Assembly (NCBI RefSeq): GCF_902153245.2
Contig: NZ_CABFWF030000001.1
Coordinates: forward strand, 1 to 64,000
Length of the DNA stretch: 64,000 nt
DNA from: Pseudorhizobium endolithicum
GTDB lineage: Bacteria > Pseudomonadota > Alphaproteobacteria > Rhizobiales > Rhizobiaceae
Direction of reading: 5' to 3'
Shown: in pieces, positions 7,645 through 15,749 of the stretch
Layout of the letters: every line of letters begins with the position of its first letter
Position numbering within the stretch: the first letter of the stretch is position 1
Made by a program: the position numbers and the translations under genes
Notes under the pieces: generated by a model
The model's input: the letters and a program-made list of their open reading frames with translations, nothing else
Database searches by the model: none
What the model was told of the DNA's origin: nothing

Positions 7645-8465
7645 GGGCGCACTCCTTTGTTCACGGCCGTCTCGTGGCGGGGCTTGCCGGCCGGCAACAG
7701 GCTCAGGATGAAGAGCACAAGCGCGGCGACGACGATGGAAGGCCCGGACGGCGTATCGTAATGTAGGGATCCGAACAGGCCCGCCACAACCGCCAGCGCA
7801 CCGATGAGCGAGGCCAATACCGCCATTCCTTCGGGACTTGCCGAAAAGCGCCGTGCGGTGGCCGCAGGGATGATGAGCAGCGCGGTGATCAGCATGATGC
7901 CGACGATCTTCATCGCGATGGCGATGACGAGCGCCATCAGCAGCATGAAGACGAGCCGTGCCCGCTCGGGCCTCAGGCCTTCCGCCTCGGCGACGTCCTC
8001 GCTGACGGTGGAGGCGACAAGCGGGCGCCAGAGCCAGATCACGGCCGCAAGCACCGCCAGCCCCCCGGCCCAGATCAGTGCGACATCGCCCGGCGTGACG
8101 GCGAGGATGTCGCCGAACAGGAAGGCCATCAGGTCGATCCTGACCCAGCTCATGAAGGCGACGAGCACGAGGCCGATGGCGAGCGTCGAATGCGACAGGA
8201 TGCCGAGCAGCGCATCGGCCGAAAGCGCCTGGCGCCGTTGCAGGAAGAGGAGCAGCAGCGAGATCACCACCGCGACCGCGAAGACGCTGACAAGCAGGTT
8301 GAGTTCAAAGAGCAGCGACAGCGCCACGCCGAGCAGCGCCGAATGCGCCATGGTGTCGCCGAAATAGGCCATCCGCCGCCAGACGACGAAGCAGCCGAGC
8401 GGACCGGCGGTAAGCGCCACGCCGATTCCGGCGAGAAGCGCCCGCATGAAGAAGTCGTCAAGCAT
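7641..8465 (-). CDS. znuB: Zinc ABC transporter permease
   Basis: 274 aa from the ATG at 8465 (MLDDFFMRALLAG); the frame is open upstream but that part lies over znuC. About eight hydrophobic segments of the ABC-3 permease family are visible, including RRMAYFGDTMAHSALLG near residue 30 and EAEGLRPERARLVFM, the coupling region for the ATPase. It should form the inner-membrane channel for Zn2+ delivered by ZnuA. It overlaps znuC by 8 nt upstream and zur by 4 nt downstream. Confidence 0.93.
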   Translation of the reverse strand: MLDDFFMRALLAGIGVALTAGPLGCFVVWRRMAYFGDTMAHSALLGVALSLLFELNLLVSVFAVAVVISLLLLFLQRRQALSADALLGILSHSTLAIGLVLVAFMSWVRIDLMAFLFGDILAVTPGDVALIWAGGLAVLAAVIWLWRPLVASTVSEDVAEAEGLRPERARLVFMLLMALVIAIAMKIVGIMLITALLIIPAATARRFSASPEGMAVLASLIGALAVVAGLFGSLHYDTPSGPSIVVAALVLFILSLLPAGKPRHETAVNKGVRP

Positions 8466-9366
8466 CGCGCGCCTCCCCCTCTCGCCCTTTTCGATCATGG
8501 CCGTGATCGTGGTGATGGTCATGGCCGTGGCGGGAATGATCCTCGTGATGGTGATCGTGATGCCCGTCGTCCGGGTAGCAATGGTCGGTGATCGAGCCGT
8601 CGCCGTGCAGCACCCGCCCGTCCGGCAGGTGCGTATGGTCGTGACGGTGGCTGTAGACGGCAAGGCCGCGCGCCGCACCACCGAAGAGGCGCTGGTAGTC
8701 CTCGCTGCGGCTAACCGTTTCCGGCGTGCCGCGGCAGCAGACATGCCCGTTGAGGCAGATCACCGTATCGGTGCCCGCCATGACCATGTGCAGGTCGTGG
8801 GAGATCAGCAGGATGCCGCAGCCGGTCGTATCGCGGATCTGGCGGATAAGATCGTAAAGTGCCGTTTCGCCGGCGAAGTCGACGCCCTGCACCGGCTCGT
8901 CGAGAACAAGCAGATCGGGCCTGCGGGCAATCGCCCGTGCAAGAAGCGCGCGCTGGAACTCGCCGCCGGAGAGATGGCGCACCTCGGCATCCACCAGATG
9001 CGGAATGCCCGTCGCCTCCAGCGCATCCAGAAGATCGGCATCGGACAGACGCCCTGTCAGCCGCATCAGGCGCCGCACGGAAAGCGGCATGGTCCAGTCG
9101 ATGGACAGCTTCTGCGGCACGTAGCCGATGCGCATGTCGTGGCTGCGCTCGACCGCGCCCTCGTTCGGCCGCAGCACGCCCGTCACCATCTTGGCGGTGG
9201 TCGACTTGCCGGCGCCGTTCGGGCCGATCAGCGTCAGTATCTCGCCGGACGCGATCGTCAGGTCCACACCGCGCACCAGCCACCGGCCGTCGCGGCGAAG
9301 CCCGGCATTCTTCAGTTCGACGAGGTGGCGGCGGTCGGACGACGCGCCCTTGTTGGTCATCAGCAT
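8458..9366 (-). CDS. znuC: Zinc ABC transporter ATP-binding protein
   Basis: 302 aa. Walker A GPNGAGKST, signature LSGGEFQR, Walker B LLVLDEP and the H-loop ISHDLHMV are all present, so it should energise Zn2+ import. Residues 269-290 form a His/Asp-rich tail common to ZnuC proteins, which may bind zinc. ATG at 9366 or 9360 is possible; neither has a strong ribosome site. First gene of the minus-strand znuC-znuB-zur operon, divergent from znuA across an AT-rich region with two palindromes. Confidence 0.93.
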   Translation of the reverse strand: MLMTNKGASSDRRHLVELKNAGLRRDGRWLVRGVDLTIASGEILTLIGPNGAGKSTTAKMVTGVLRPNEGAVERSHDMRIGYVPQKLSIDWTMPLSVRRLMRLTGRLSDADLLDALEATGIPHLVDAEVRHLSGGEFQRALLARAIARRPDLLVLDEPVQGVDFAGETALYDLIRQIRDTTGCGILLISHDLHMVMAGTDTVICLNGHVCCRGTPETVSRSEDYQRLFGGAARGLAVYSHRHDHTHLPDGRVLHGDGSITDHCYPDDGHHDHHHEDHSRHGHDHHHDHGHDRKGREGEARDA

Positions 9367-9404
9367 CTTTTTCTGCAGCCCTGTTGCACGAGGCTATGGC
9401 ACAC

Positions 9405-9417
9405 GTTATAGCATAAC
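9405..9417. promoter_or_regulatory. Probable Zur operator 1
   Basis: GTTATAGCATAAC: perfect GTTAT/ATAAC arms around a 3-nt centre, in the divergent znuC-znuA region. It fits the AT-rich GTTATA/TATAAC type of Zur boxes; assignment rests on position and symmetry. Confidence 0.6.
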
Positions 9418-9425
9418 GCAATTGA

Positions 9426-9440
9426 TGTAATAATATTACA
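9426..9440. promoter_or_regulatory. Probable Zur operator 2 or znuA promoter palindrome
   Basis: TGTAATAATATTACA: perfect TGTAAT/ATTACA arms, 20 nt before the znuA start. The centre is 22 bp from that of the first palindrome, close to two helical turns, so two Zur dimers could sit on the same face. Confidence 0.5.
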
Positions 9441-9459
9441 CAACCAGGACAAGGATCCC

Positions 9460-10437
9460 ATGAAGCCTCTCTCCCTCCTTCTCGCCAGTTCGGTCCTTTT
9501 CGGCGCCTCGGCGGCAGCCGCGGCTCCGCAGGTTGTGGTTTCGATCAAGCCGATCCACTCGCTGGTCGCATCGATCATGCAGGGTGTCGGCGAACCGGCG
9601 CTGATCGTGGAAGGAGCGGCCTCGCCGCATACGTTCACGATGCGGCCTTCGAACGCCCGCGCAGTCGAAGCCGCCGACATGGTCTTCTGGATGGGGCCCG
9701 GCATGGAGGCCTTTCTCGAGAAGCCGCTGGCGGCGCTGGCCTCCGATGCGACGGTCGTGGAACTCGACGATGCGGAGGGGTTGACTAGGCTGCCTTTCCG
9801 GGAAGGCGGGGCCTTCGAAGCGCATGACCACGCAGATCATAGCCACGGCGAAGCCGGACATGACCACGCCCATCAGGAGGGGGAAGAGGGCGATGATCAT
9901 GATCACCACCAACACGGGCAGTTCGATACCCATCTGTGGCTCGACCCGATGAACGCGAAGGCGATGGCAGCCGCCATCGAACAGGCACTTTCCGCCGCCG
10001 ATCCGGCAAATGCCGAGAGCTATGCCGCTAATCTCGAAGAGCTCAACGGGAAGATCGACAGCCTGGACCGGGAGATTGCGGAGACACTGGCGCCGGTGAA
10101 GCACAAGCCCTTTGTCGTCTTTCACGATGCCTACCAATATTTCGAGGCGCATTACGGCGTCCGCGTCGTCGGCTCTGTCACCGTCAGCCCCGAAGTCATG
10201 CCCGGCGCGGAGCGGGTGAAGGAAATCCACCGGAAGGTCGAGGAGCTCGGCGCCGCCTGCGTCTTCGCCGAGCCGCAGTTCGAGCCGAAGCTGATCCAGG
10301 TGGTGACGGAGGGGACGGAAGCCCGGTCCGGCACGCTGGATCCGGAAGGCGCTTCGCTGACCGAAGGTCCAAACCTCTATTTCGACCTGATGCGTTCGAT
10401 TGCCGCAAGCCTCAAGGGCTGCCTGTCCGGCACCTGA
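9460..10437 (+). CDS. znuA: Zinc ABC transporter substrate-binding protein
   Basis: 325 aa with a signal peptide (MKPLSLLLASSVLFGASAAAAAP). It is a cluster A-I metal-binding protein: ligand H57 in ASPHTFTMRPS, then a His-rich loop (about residues 122-152) characteristic of ZnuA, then DTHLWLDP and the second domain with VFHDAYQYFE. It should bind Zn2+ in the periplasm and hand it to ZnuB. Divergent from znuC with the shared operators; followed by a hairpin terminator. Confidence 0.95.
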   Translation: MKPLSLLLASSVLFGASAAAAAPQVVVSIKPIHSLVASIMQGVGEPALIVEGAASPHTFTMRPSNARAVEAADMVFWMGPGMEAFLEKPLAALASDATVVELDDAEGLTRLPFREGGAFEAHDHADHSHGEAGHDHAHQEGEEGDDHDHHQHGQFDTHLWLDPMNAKAMAAAIEQALSAADPANAESYAANLEELNGKIDSLDREIAETLAPVKHKPFVVFHDAYQYFEAHYGVRVVGSVTVSPEVMPGAERVKEIHRKVEELGAACVFAEPQFEPKLIQVVTEGTEARSGTLDPEGASLTEGPNLYFDLMRSIAASLKGCLSGT

Positions 10438-10455
10438 TCACAGCCTCATGGAAAA

Positions 10456-10476
10456 GGGGCGGTATGGAGCCGCCCC
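10456..10476. terminator. Terminator after znuA
   Basis: GGGGCGG (10456-10462) pairs with CCGCCCC (10470-10476), flanked by AAAA on the left and TTCC on the right. It can serve znuA and, read the other way, the rcnB-like gene. Confidence 0.7.
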
Positions 10477-10483
10477 TTCCTAT

Positions 10484-10536
10484 GTCACCGTTCGGCGATA
10501 ATGCCGGTTTGACGTCACCGTCCGGCGATAATGCTG
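10484..10536. repeat. Imperfect direct repeat at the 3' end of the rcnB-like gene
   Basis: About 24 nt starting GTCACCG occurs twice with a 29-nt period (10484-10507 and 10513-10536) and two mismatches. The right copy encodes the last codons (SIIAGR stop) of the gene ending at 10515; the left copy, beyond the stop, still reads GIIAER stop. It looks like a small tandem duplication. Confidence 0.65.
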
Positions 10537-10859
10537 GCTATGATGCCGGATGTGATGCCGACCAAGAGGAAGTCGTTATCCACCCGTACCCACCGGTGGC
10601 CCCGCGGTGGTGCAGACAGACGGTGACGCCGGTAGTCGCGAACCTCCTGCATGCGCCGACGATCACCGGCGCTCATGCGATGTCCCCTGCTCCACCGGTG
10701 CTTCTGAACGATCACCTTCTTGTGCGGGCTCATCTTGTGGTGCGGTGCGGACCGCTCGATATGACGGCCACGGTCAGGCCCCCGATGGTCGTCCCGCGCT
10801 TGCGCTATCGGAGCTGCAAGGATCGTGGCAGCGAGCAGAGTGATCGCGAACTTCTTCAT
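10515..10859 (-). CDS. RcnB-family periplasmic protein
   Basis: 114 aa; ATG at 10859 with AGGA 7 nt upstream. A signal peptide (MKKFAITLLAATILAAPIAQA) is followed by a His/Arg-rich linker of about 50 residues and the C-terminal RcnB motif RGHRWVRVDNDFLLVGITSGIIASII. E. coli RcnB is a periplasmic nickel/cobalt homeostasis protein, but most relatives of this short type are uncharacterised. The position next to the zinc uptake genes and the high His content suggest metal binding; that is inference. Confidence 0.75.
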   Translation of the reverse strand: MKKFAITLLAATILAAPIAQARDDHRGPDRGRHIERSAPHHKMSPHKKVIVQKHRWSRGHRMSAGDRRRMQEVRDYRRHRLSAPPRGHRWVRVDNDFLLVGITSGIIASIIAGR

Positions 10860-10992
10860 GTCTGTTTCCTCGTGTTGAACACGCTGGAAACTAGGGCTTG
10901 GCTGATGAACGCGATATGAACACTGACATTACAGATGTGTAATAAAAATAGCAGCTTGAGGCTGAAAATTAACAAGAGGCGTTAACGTCCTT

Positions 10993-12618
10993 TCAGGAAT
11001 TTCCTGGATTTGCCGGAGATTCGTAGATGAACCTTTGGAAGTCCGCTGCCCGGCCGCGGCCGGAGGTGTCGAAGGCAACCATCCCGGTAAAGGCGCCGGT
11101 GAAGGAGCCGTGTTCGCCGCGGCCGCCCTCGTCGGAGATCACTCCTGCATCGAGTACCGGCCCGATCGCCTGCCATGAGCCACCGGAGGCGGCTCGCCAG
11201 AAGAACTGCAGATCGTTCTCGCGGATTTCCATCGCCAGGTCCACCGGCCCCTCCGGCGCGGATATGCCGCTGTCGATGGGGAAAACCATGCGCCCATGCG
11301 GAAAATCGCCGGGGCAGGAGAAGATGGTCACGACACGCCCGAGCTTTTCGTGCAGCGTCACCACCAGGGCGTGGAACTTGTGGCGGTTGTAGTAGTGCGT
11401 CAGGCCCGCCACCTGCTGATAGGTCTCAGGGGAAAAATCGACGGTCGTCTCGGCTCGGAAGGAATGATGCTCCTGCCGCCGCGCGACCAGCGCCTGCTCG
11501 AACCAGGAGCCGATGCTTTCACGCCCATAGAGACGTAGATGGCCCGGCCGCTCCGAGAGGCTGAAGATGCGTTCCGGCTGCGGCGTACGCAGCCACTGGA
11601 ACTCCTTCGGCAGCGGCCCCGGCTCGAACCGGGTCTCGATGCGCGATGGCTGCTCCACCGCCTCGACACTGGTCGGCGCCGGGACAACGACATCCGGCAC
11701 GACGCCGCCCTGGGCAAGATAGAGCCAATCGTCCTCCCATATGCACTTCTGCAGCGCCGTCTCTCGGCCGAGCGTGCAGCGCCGCTTCGGCGGCATCGGA
11801 CGGCCGCAGAGATGCGTGTGATAGGCCTGCCCGTCGGCTGCCTCGACATACTGCCCGTGCCCTGCCCTCTGAAGGACTGCGTTCGGAGCGTCCTTGGACG
11901 TGATGAGATGCAGGTTCGGATGCATCTCATAAGGACCTTCGATAGCGCGCGAGCGGGCCATGGTGACCGCATGGTCATAGCCGGTACCGCCCTCGGCCGT
12001 CGTCAGGTAATACCAGCCATTGCGCTTGAAGAGATGCGGCCCCTCGACCAAACCGAGCGGGCTGCCCGCAAAGATGTTCTTGATCGGGCCCTTCAGGCTT
12101 TTCGTTTCCGGGTCCCATTCCTGCAGCAGGATGCCGTCGAAAGCCGGGTGTTTCGGCGCGCCGCCATAGCTTTCCGTCCGGTGGTTCCACTGCATGTTGA
12201 GGAACCACTTGCGGCCGTCGTCGTCATGGAAGAGCGACGGATCGAAGCCCGAGGAGTTCACATAGACCGGATCCGACCACTCGCCCTCGATGGTGGGCGA
12301 AGTGACGATGTAGTTGTGGGCGTCCTTGAAGTTGCCGTCATAGCGCTTGACGTCGGTATAGACGAGCCAGAACAGGCTGTCGGCATAGGAGAGGCAGGGC
12401 GCCCAGATGCCGCAGCTGTCCGGGTTGCCGCGCATGTCGAGCTGGCTCGCACGCTCCAGCGGCCGGCGCACCAGCGTCCAGTTGACGAGGTCACGGGAGT
12501 GGTGGATCTGCACGCCCGGATACCATTCGAAGGTGGAGGTGGCGATATAGTAATCCTCGCCCACCCGGCAGATGGACGGGTCGGGATTGAACCCCGGCAG
12601 GATCGGATTGCGGATCAT
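10993..12618 (-). CDS. xynB: Beta-xylosidase, glycoside hydrolase family 43
   Basis: 541 aa; ATG at 12618 with GGAGGAG about 9 nt upstream. Residues 1-310 form the GH43 five-bladed propeller with the expected catalytic triad: D13 (NPDPS, base), D126 (GFDPSLF, pKa tuning) and E192 (VEGPHLF, acid). The C-terminal 200 residues are the beta-sandwich found in GH43 subfamily 11 xylosidases, and the length fits. No signal peptide: it should release xylose from imported xylo-oligosaccharides in the cytoplasm; arabinosidase side activity is possible. Last gene of the sugar operon. Confidence 0.88.
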   Translation of the reverse strand: MIRNPILPGFNPDPSICRVGEDYYIATSTFEWYPGVQIHHSRDLVNWTLVRRPLERASQLDMRGNPDSCGIWAPCLSYADSLFWLVYTDVKRYDGNFKDAHNYIVTSPTIEGEWSDPVYVNSSGFDPSLFHDDDGRKWFLNMQWNHRTESYGGAPKHPAFDGILLQEWDPETKSLKGPIKNIFAGSPLGLVEGPHLFKRNGWYYLTTAEGGTGYDHAVTMARSRAIEGPYEMHPNLHLITSKDAPNAVLQRAGHGQYVEAADGQAYHTHLCGRPMPPKRRCTLGRETALQKCIWEDDWLYLAQGGVVPDVVVPAPTSVEAVEQPSRIETRFEPGPLPKEFQWLRTPQPERIFSLSERPGHLRLYGRESIGSWFEQALVARRQEHHSFRAETTVDFSPETYQQVAGLTHYYNRHKFHALVVTLHEKLGRVVTIFSCPGDFPHGRMVFPIDSGISAPEGPVDLAMEIRENDLQFFWRAASGGSWQAIGPVLDAGVISDEGGRGEHGSFTGAFTGMVAFDTSGRGRAADFQRFIYESPANPGNS

Positions 12619-12672
12619 CTTGCTGCTCCTCCAACTGTGATGCCCGACGGCAAACCGCCGGGCATGAATGGC

Positions 12673-13722
12673 TTAGTGCTTGCGCTGGGGGCCCTGCCGC
12701 TCGGCCGATGCGGCCCAGAGGTTGATGTTGCCTTCTTGGGCGTAGCGGTCGATCTCGGCCAGTTCCTCCGGCGTGAACTCCGGATTGTCGAGCGCGTGGA
12801 CGCAGTCCTCCACCTGCTCCGGCCGGCTCGCACCGATCAGCGCGGTCGTCACGCGGCCGCCGCGCAGCACCCAGGCAATCGCCATCTGCGCCAGCGTCTG
12901 GCCGCGCTTCTCCGCGATGGCGTTGAGCGCCCGAAGGTTGGCGATGTTCTCGTCGCTCAGGAACTCCGAGCGCAGCGATTTGCCTTGCGCTGCCCGGCTG
13001 TCCTCTGGGATGCCGCCGAGGTATTTCGAGGTCAGCATGCCCTGCGCCAGCGGCGAGAAGACGATCGAGCCGATGCCGAGGTCGTCGAGCGTGTCGAGCA
13101 GCCCGTCCTCCTCGATCCAGCGGTTGATCATCGAATAGCTCGGCTGATGGATGAGGATCGGCGTGCCGAGCTCCTTCAGGATCGCCGCGGCTTCACGCGT
13201 ACGCTGCGAGTTATAGGAGGAAATACCAATATAGAGTGCCCTGCCCGACCGCACGATCTGATCAAGCGCGCCGCAGGTTTCCTCGAGCGGCGTGTCCGGA
13301 TCGAAGCGGTGGGAATAGAAGATGTCGACATAGTCGAGGCCCATGCGCTTCAGGCTCTGGTCGCAGGAGGCGATCAGGTACTTGCGGCTGCCCCACTCGC
13401 CGTACGGGCCCGGCCACATGCCGTAGCCGGCCTTGGAGGAGATGATCAGTTCGTCCCGGTAGCCGGCCAGATCCGTGCGCAGGATCTCGCCGAAGGCGAT
13501 CTCGGCGCTACCGCCCGGCGGACCGTAATTGTTGGCGAGGTCGAAATGGGTGATGCCGAGGTCGAAGGCTTTGCGGCATATCGCCTGCTTGCGCTCGTGC
13601 GGCGTGTCATGGCCGAAATTGTGCCAGAGGCCGAGCGACAGAGCGGGTAGCTTAAGGCCCGAGCGGCCACAGCGGTTGTATTTCATGTTCGAATAACGAT
13701 CGTCTGCCGGTTGCCAGGCCAT
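12673..13722 (-). CDS. Aldo/keto reductase, YghZ/MgrA type
   Basis: 349 aa; ATG at 13722 with GGAGG 6 nt upstream. Aldo/keto reductase TIM barrel with catalytic D-Y-K-H residues visible in DLANNYGPP (Asp, Tyr), SSKAGYGMW (Lys) and FYSHRFDP (His). WPGPYGEWGSRKYL and QPSYSMINRW are typical of the YghZ/L-glyceraldehyde-3-phosphate reductase group (AKR14). NADPH-dependent reduction of a sugar aldehyde or ketone produced in the operon is likely; the true substrate is not known. Lies between the Gfo/Idh/MocA and xylosidase genes. Confidence 0.88.
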   Translation of the reverse strand: MAWQPADDRYSNMKYNRCGRSGLKLPALSLGLWHNFGHDTPHERKQAICRKAFDLGITHFDLANNYGPPGGSAEIAFGEILRTDLAGYRDELIISSKAGYGMWPGPYGEWGSRKYLIASCDQSLKRMGLDYVDIFYSHRFDPDTPLEETCGALDQIVRSGRALYIGISSYNSQRTREAAAILKELGTPILIHQPSYSMINRWIEEDGLLDTLDDLGIGSIVFSPLAQGMLTSKYLGGIPEDSRAAQGKSLRSEFLSDENIANLRALNAIAEKRGQTLAQMAIAWVLRGGRVTTALIGASRPEQVEDCVHALDNPEFTPEELAEIDRYAQEGNINLWAASAERQGPQRKH

Positions 13723-13785
13723 GACATCCTCCTTCTGTCCAGATGCGACGCGGGCGCGAACGGCCCGCATCGCATTGATAGCCGA

Positions 13786-14919
13786 TCACCGCAGAAGCGC
13801 CAGAGCCTCGGCGATGCCGAGCGGCTCCGGCTGGGTGCAGGTGGTCGTCATCTCCACGAAACGCCCCTCCTCGCCGGATTTCAGGATCGAGGTCAAGACG
13901 TCGATGCCATGCAGGGAGCGGTCGAGCGAGCAGCGCGGGTCGCGGTTCTCGATCAGCGCCATGGCCATATCGGCAAGGCCGGCGGCGCGATAATTGGCAC
14001 GCGGGCCGTTGGGATGCTCCTGGTTTGCCTTGGAGAACGGATGGTCCCAGGCCGGCAGCGGCTTGATGTCCTTGTCGCGGCTGGACGCCTCGACGAGGCC
14101 GCCGAAGAAGTTCGGGTCGGGCACATAGAGCGAGCCCTCGGTGCCGTAGAGCTCCATGTTGGCATGCCGGTGCGACCAGACATCCCAGCTCGCCGACATG
14201 GTGATCGTCGCGCCGTTCACGAACTCCAGCAGCGCATGGATGTTGGTCGGCGTTTCGACCGGGATCGTCTGGCCGGCGAGCGGCTGGCTGGTGATCGTGC
14301 GCGTCGGGTTTGCCATGGAGGTGAGCGCCGCGACCCGCTTCACCGGCCCGATCAGGTTGATGAGGTTCGCCACATAGTAGGGACCGAGGTCGAGGATCGG
14401 CCCACCGCCCTTGAGGAAGAAGAAGCCGGGATTGGGGTGCCACATCTCCATGCCGGCGCTCATGACGTGGCAGGTGCCGGAGGTGATGCGGCCAACGCCG
14501 CCTTCGTCCACATACTTGCGGGCAAGTTGGTGAGCGCCGCCGAGGAAGGTATCCGGGGCACAGCCGATGGCCAGCTCCTTTTCCCGGGCGATCCGCCGGA
14601 GCTCCTCTCCCTCTTCCAGAGACAGGACCAGCGGCTTTTCCGAATACACGTGCTTGCCGGCCTCGAGGATGGCCTTGGAAACGGCAAAATGGGCATCCGG
14701 AATCGTCAGGTTGACGATGACGTCGAGTTCGTCATTGGCGAGAAGTTCACCGATCGACTGCGCCTTGACGCCATATTCCTCCGCCCGCAGTTCGGCTGCG
14801 CTGCGGTTGAGGTCGGCGCAGGCGAGCATCTTGATGCCCTTGAACAGCGGCGCCAGCGCCAGATAGGTGATTGAAATATTGCCGCATCCGATGATGCCGA
14901 CGCCGAGTTCCTTGGCCAT
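13786..14919 (-). CDS. Gfo/Idh/MocA-family oxidoreductase
   Basis: 377 aa; ATG at 14919 with a GGAG about 7 nt upstream. An N-terminal Rossmann fold (VGIIGCGNIS) and the family motif SEKPL (EKP lysine) at about residue 95, then the C-terminal alpha/beta substrate domain with GGGPILDLGPYYV and the YGTEGSL segment. These enzymes oxidise or reduce sugars and inositols with NAD(P). With an adjoining sugar isomerase in the operon, it probably acts on a keto-sugar derived from the imported oligosaccharide. Substrate cannot be read from the sequence. Confidence 0.88.
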   Translation of the reverse strand: MAKELGVGIIGCGNISITYLALAPLFKGIKMLACADLNRSAAELRAEEYGVKAQSIGELLANDELDVIVNLTIPDAHFAVSKAILEAGKHVYSEKPLVLSLEEGEELRRIAREKELAIGCAPDTFLGGAHQLARKYVDEGGVGRITSGTCHVMSAGMEMWHPNPGFFFLKGGGPILDLGPYYVANLINLIGPVKRVAALTSMANPTRTITSQPLAGQTIPVETPTNIHALLEFVNGATITMSASWDVWSHRHANMELYGTEGSLYVPDPNFFGGLVEASSRDKDIKPLPAWDHPFSKANQEHPNGPRANYRAAGLADMAMALIENRDPRCSLDRSLHGIDVLTSILKSGEEGRFVEMTTTCTQPEPLGIAEALALLR

Positions 14920-14944
14920 GAAGGGCTCCGAAAATGCTGTTGTG

Positions 14945-15709
14945 TCAGTAGGTCTTGAAGGCGGCGATGGAACGGGAAATCAGGCGCTCCAGGTCGTTCG
15001 GATTGTCGTGCTCGACGATGAAGTGCTTCGCCGGCGTCTTGCCGCGAAGAGCCTCCATGAGCCCCTTCCAGTCGACGGTGCCGTGGCCGACATCGGCCCA
15101 GCCATCTTCGTCGGTATTCTCGCCCGCCGGCGCGATGTCCTTGACGTGGACAGCGGTGATGCGGTCGCCGTAGCGGTCGATCCAGGCGATGGGATCGGCC
15201 CCGCCGCGGATGACCCAGGCGATGTCGGCTTCCCAGGCGAGATCCGGACCGCCTTCGAGGATCTGCTGCTGCGGAATCGTGCCGTCTTCGAGCGTCTTGA
15301 ACTCGAAGTCGTGGTTGTGCCAGCCGAAGGTGTAGCCGGCGTCTTTGTAGCGCTGGCCGGCTTCCGAGAGCCGCTTGCCGAAGGCGCGCCAGCCAGCCGC
15401 TTCTGTCGGACGCTGGTCGGGAGCGAGATGCGGGCAGTAGATAGCCTCCATCCCGAGCGTCTTTGCGATCAACAGGGCCTGCTCCGGCTGCTTCTCGAGA
15501 AGATCAAGCCCGAAATGGCCCGTCGGCATGGTCAGGCCATTGGCGTCGAGGTCGGCCTTCATCGCCTTCAACTGGCTTTCGTCCATGCTCGCATAGAGGC
15601 CGCCATAACCTTCGACCTCTGCATAGCCCGCCTTGGCGAGGGCGGTCAGCGTATTGGCGAGCGGCGGGAAATTGCGCGCGCTGTAGAGCTGGAAACCGAG
15701 TTTGGTCAT
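14945..15709 (-). CDS. Sugar phosphate isomerase/epimerase (xylose isomerase-like TIM barrel)
   Basis: 254 aa; ATG at 15709 (MTKLGFQLYSARN) with GGAGG 5 nt upstream. AP-endonuclease-2/xylose isomerase-like barrel with metal-binding residues visible in WHNHDFEF, WEADIAWV, VHVKDI and FIVEHDN. IolE/IolH-type relatives act on keto-inositols or ketoses. Twenty-five nt separate it from the next oxidoreductase gene; such isomerase plus Gfo/Idh/MocA pairs usually work in sequence. Confidence 0.85.
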   Translation of the reverse strand: MTKLGFQLYSARNFPPLANTLTALAKAGYAEVEGYGGLYASMDESQLKAMKADLDANGLTMPTGHFGLDLLEKQPEQALLIAKTLGMEAIYCPHLAPDQRPTEAAGWRAFGKRLSEAGQRYKDAGYTFGWHNHDFEFKTLEDGTIPQQQILEGGPDLAWEADIAWVIRGGADPIAWIDRYGDRITAVHVKDIAPAGENTDEDGWADVGHGTVDWKGLMEALRGKTPAKHFIVEHDNPNDLERLISRSIAAFKTY

Positions 15710-15749
15710 GTCATCCTCCCTGGGCTCCGCGCCCGTCTGCAAGAAAGAT

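Noticed and set aside
8465..8744. N-terminal extension of znuB
   Set aside because: The extra 93 residues lie over the His-rich tail of znuC in another frame and are Thr/Ile-rich nonsense; the MLDDFF start fits the family.
11539..13650. A 703-codon plus-strand open frame opposite the xylosidase and aldo/keto reductase genes
   Set aside because: Rich in Arg, His, Asp and Val as expected from the complement of coding DNA, with no domain; both genes on the other strand have good motifs and ribosome sites.
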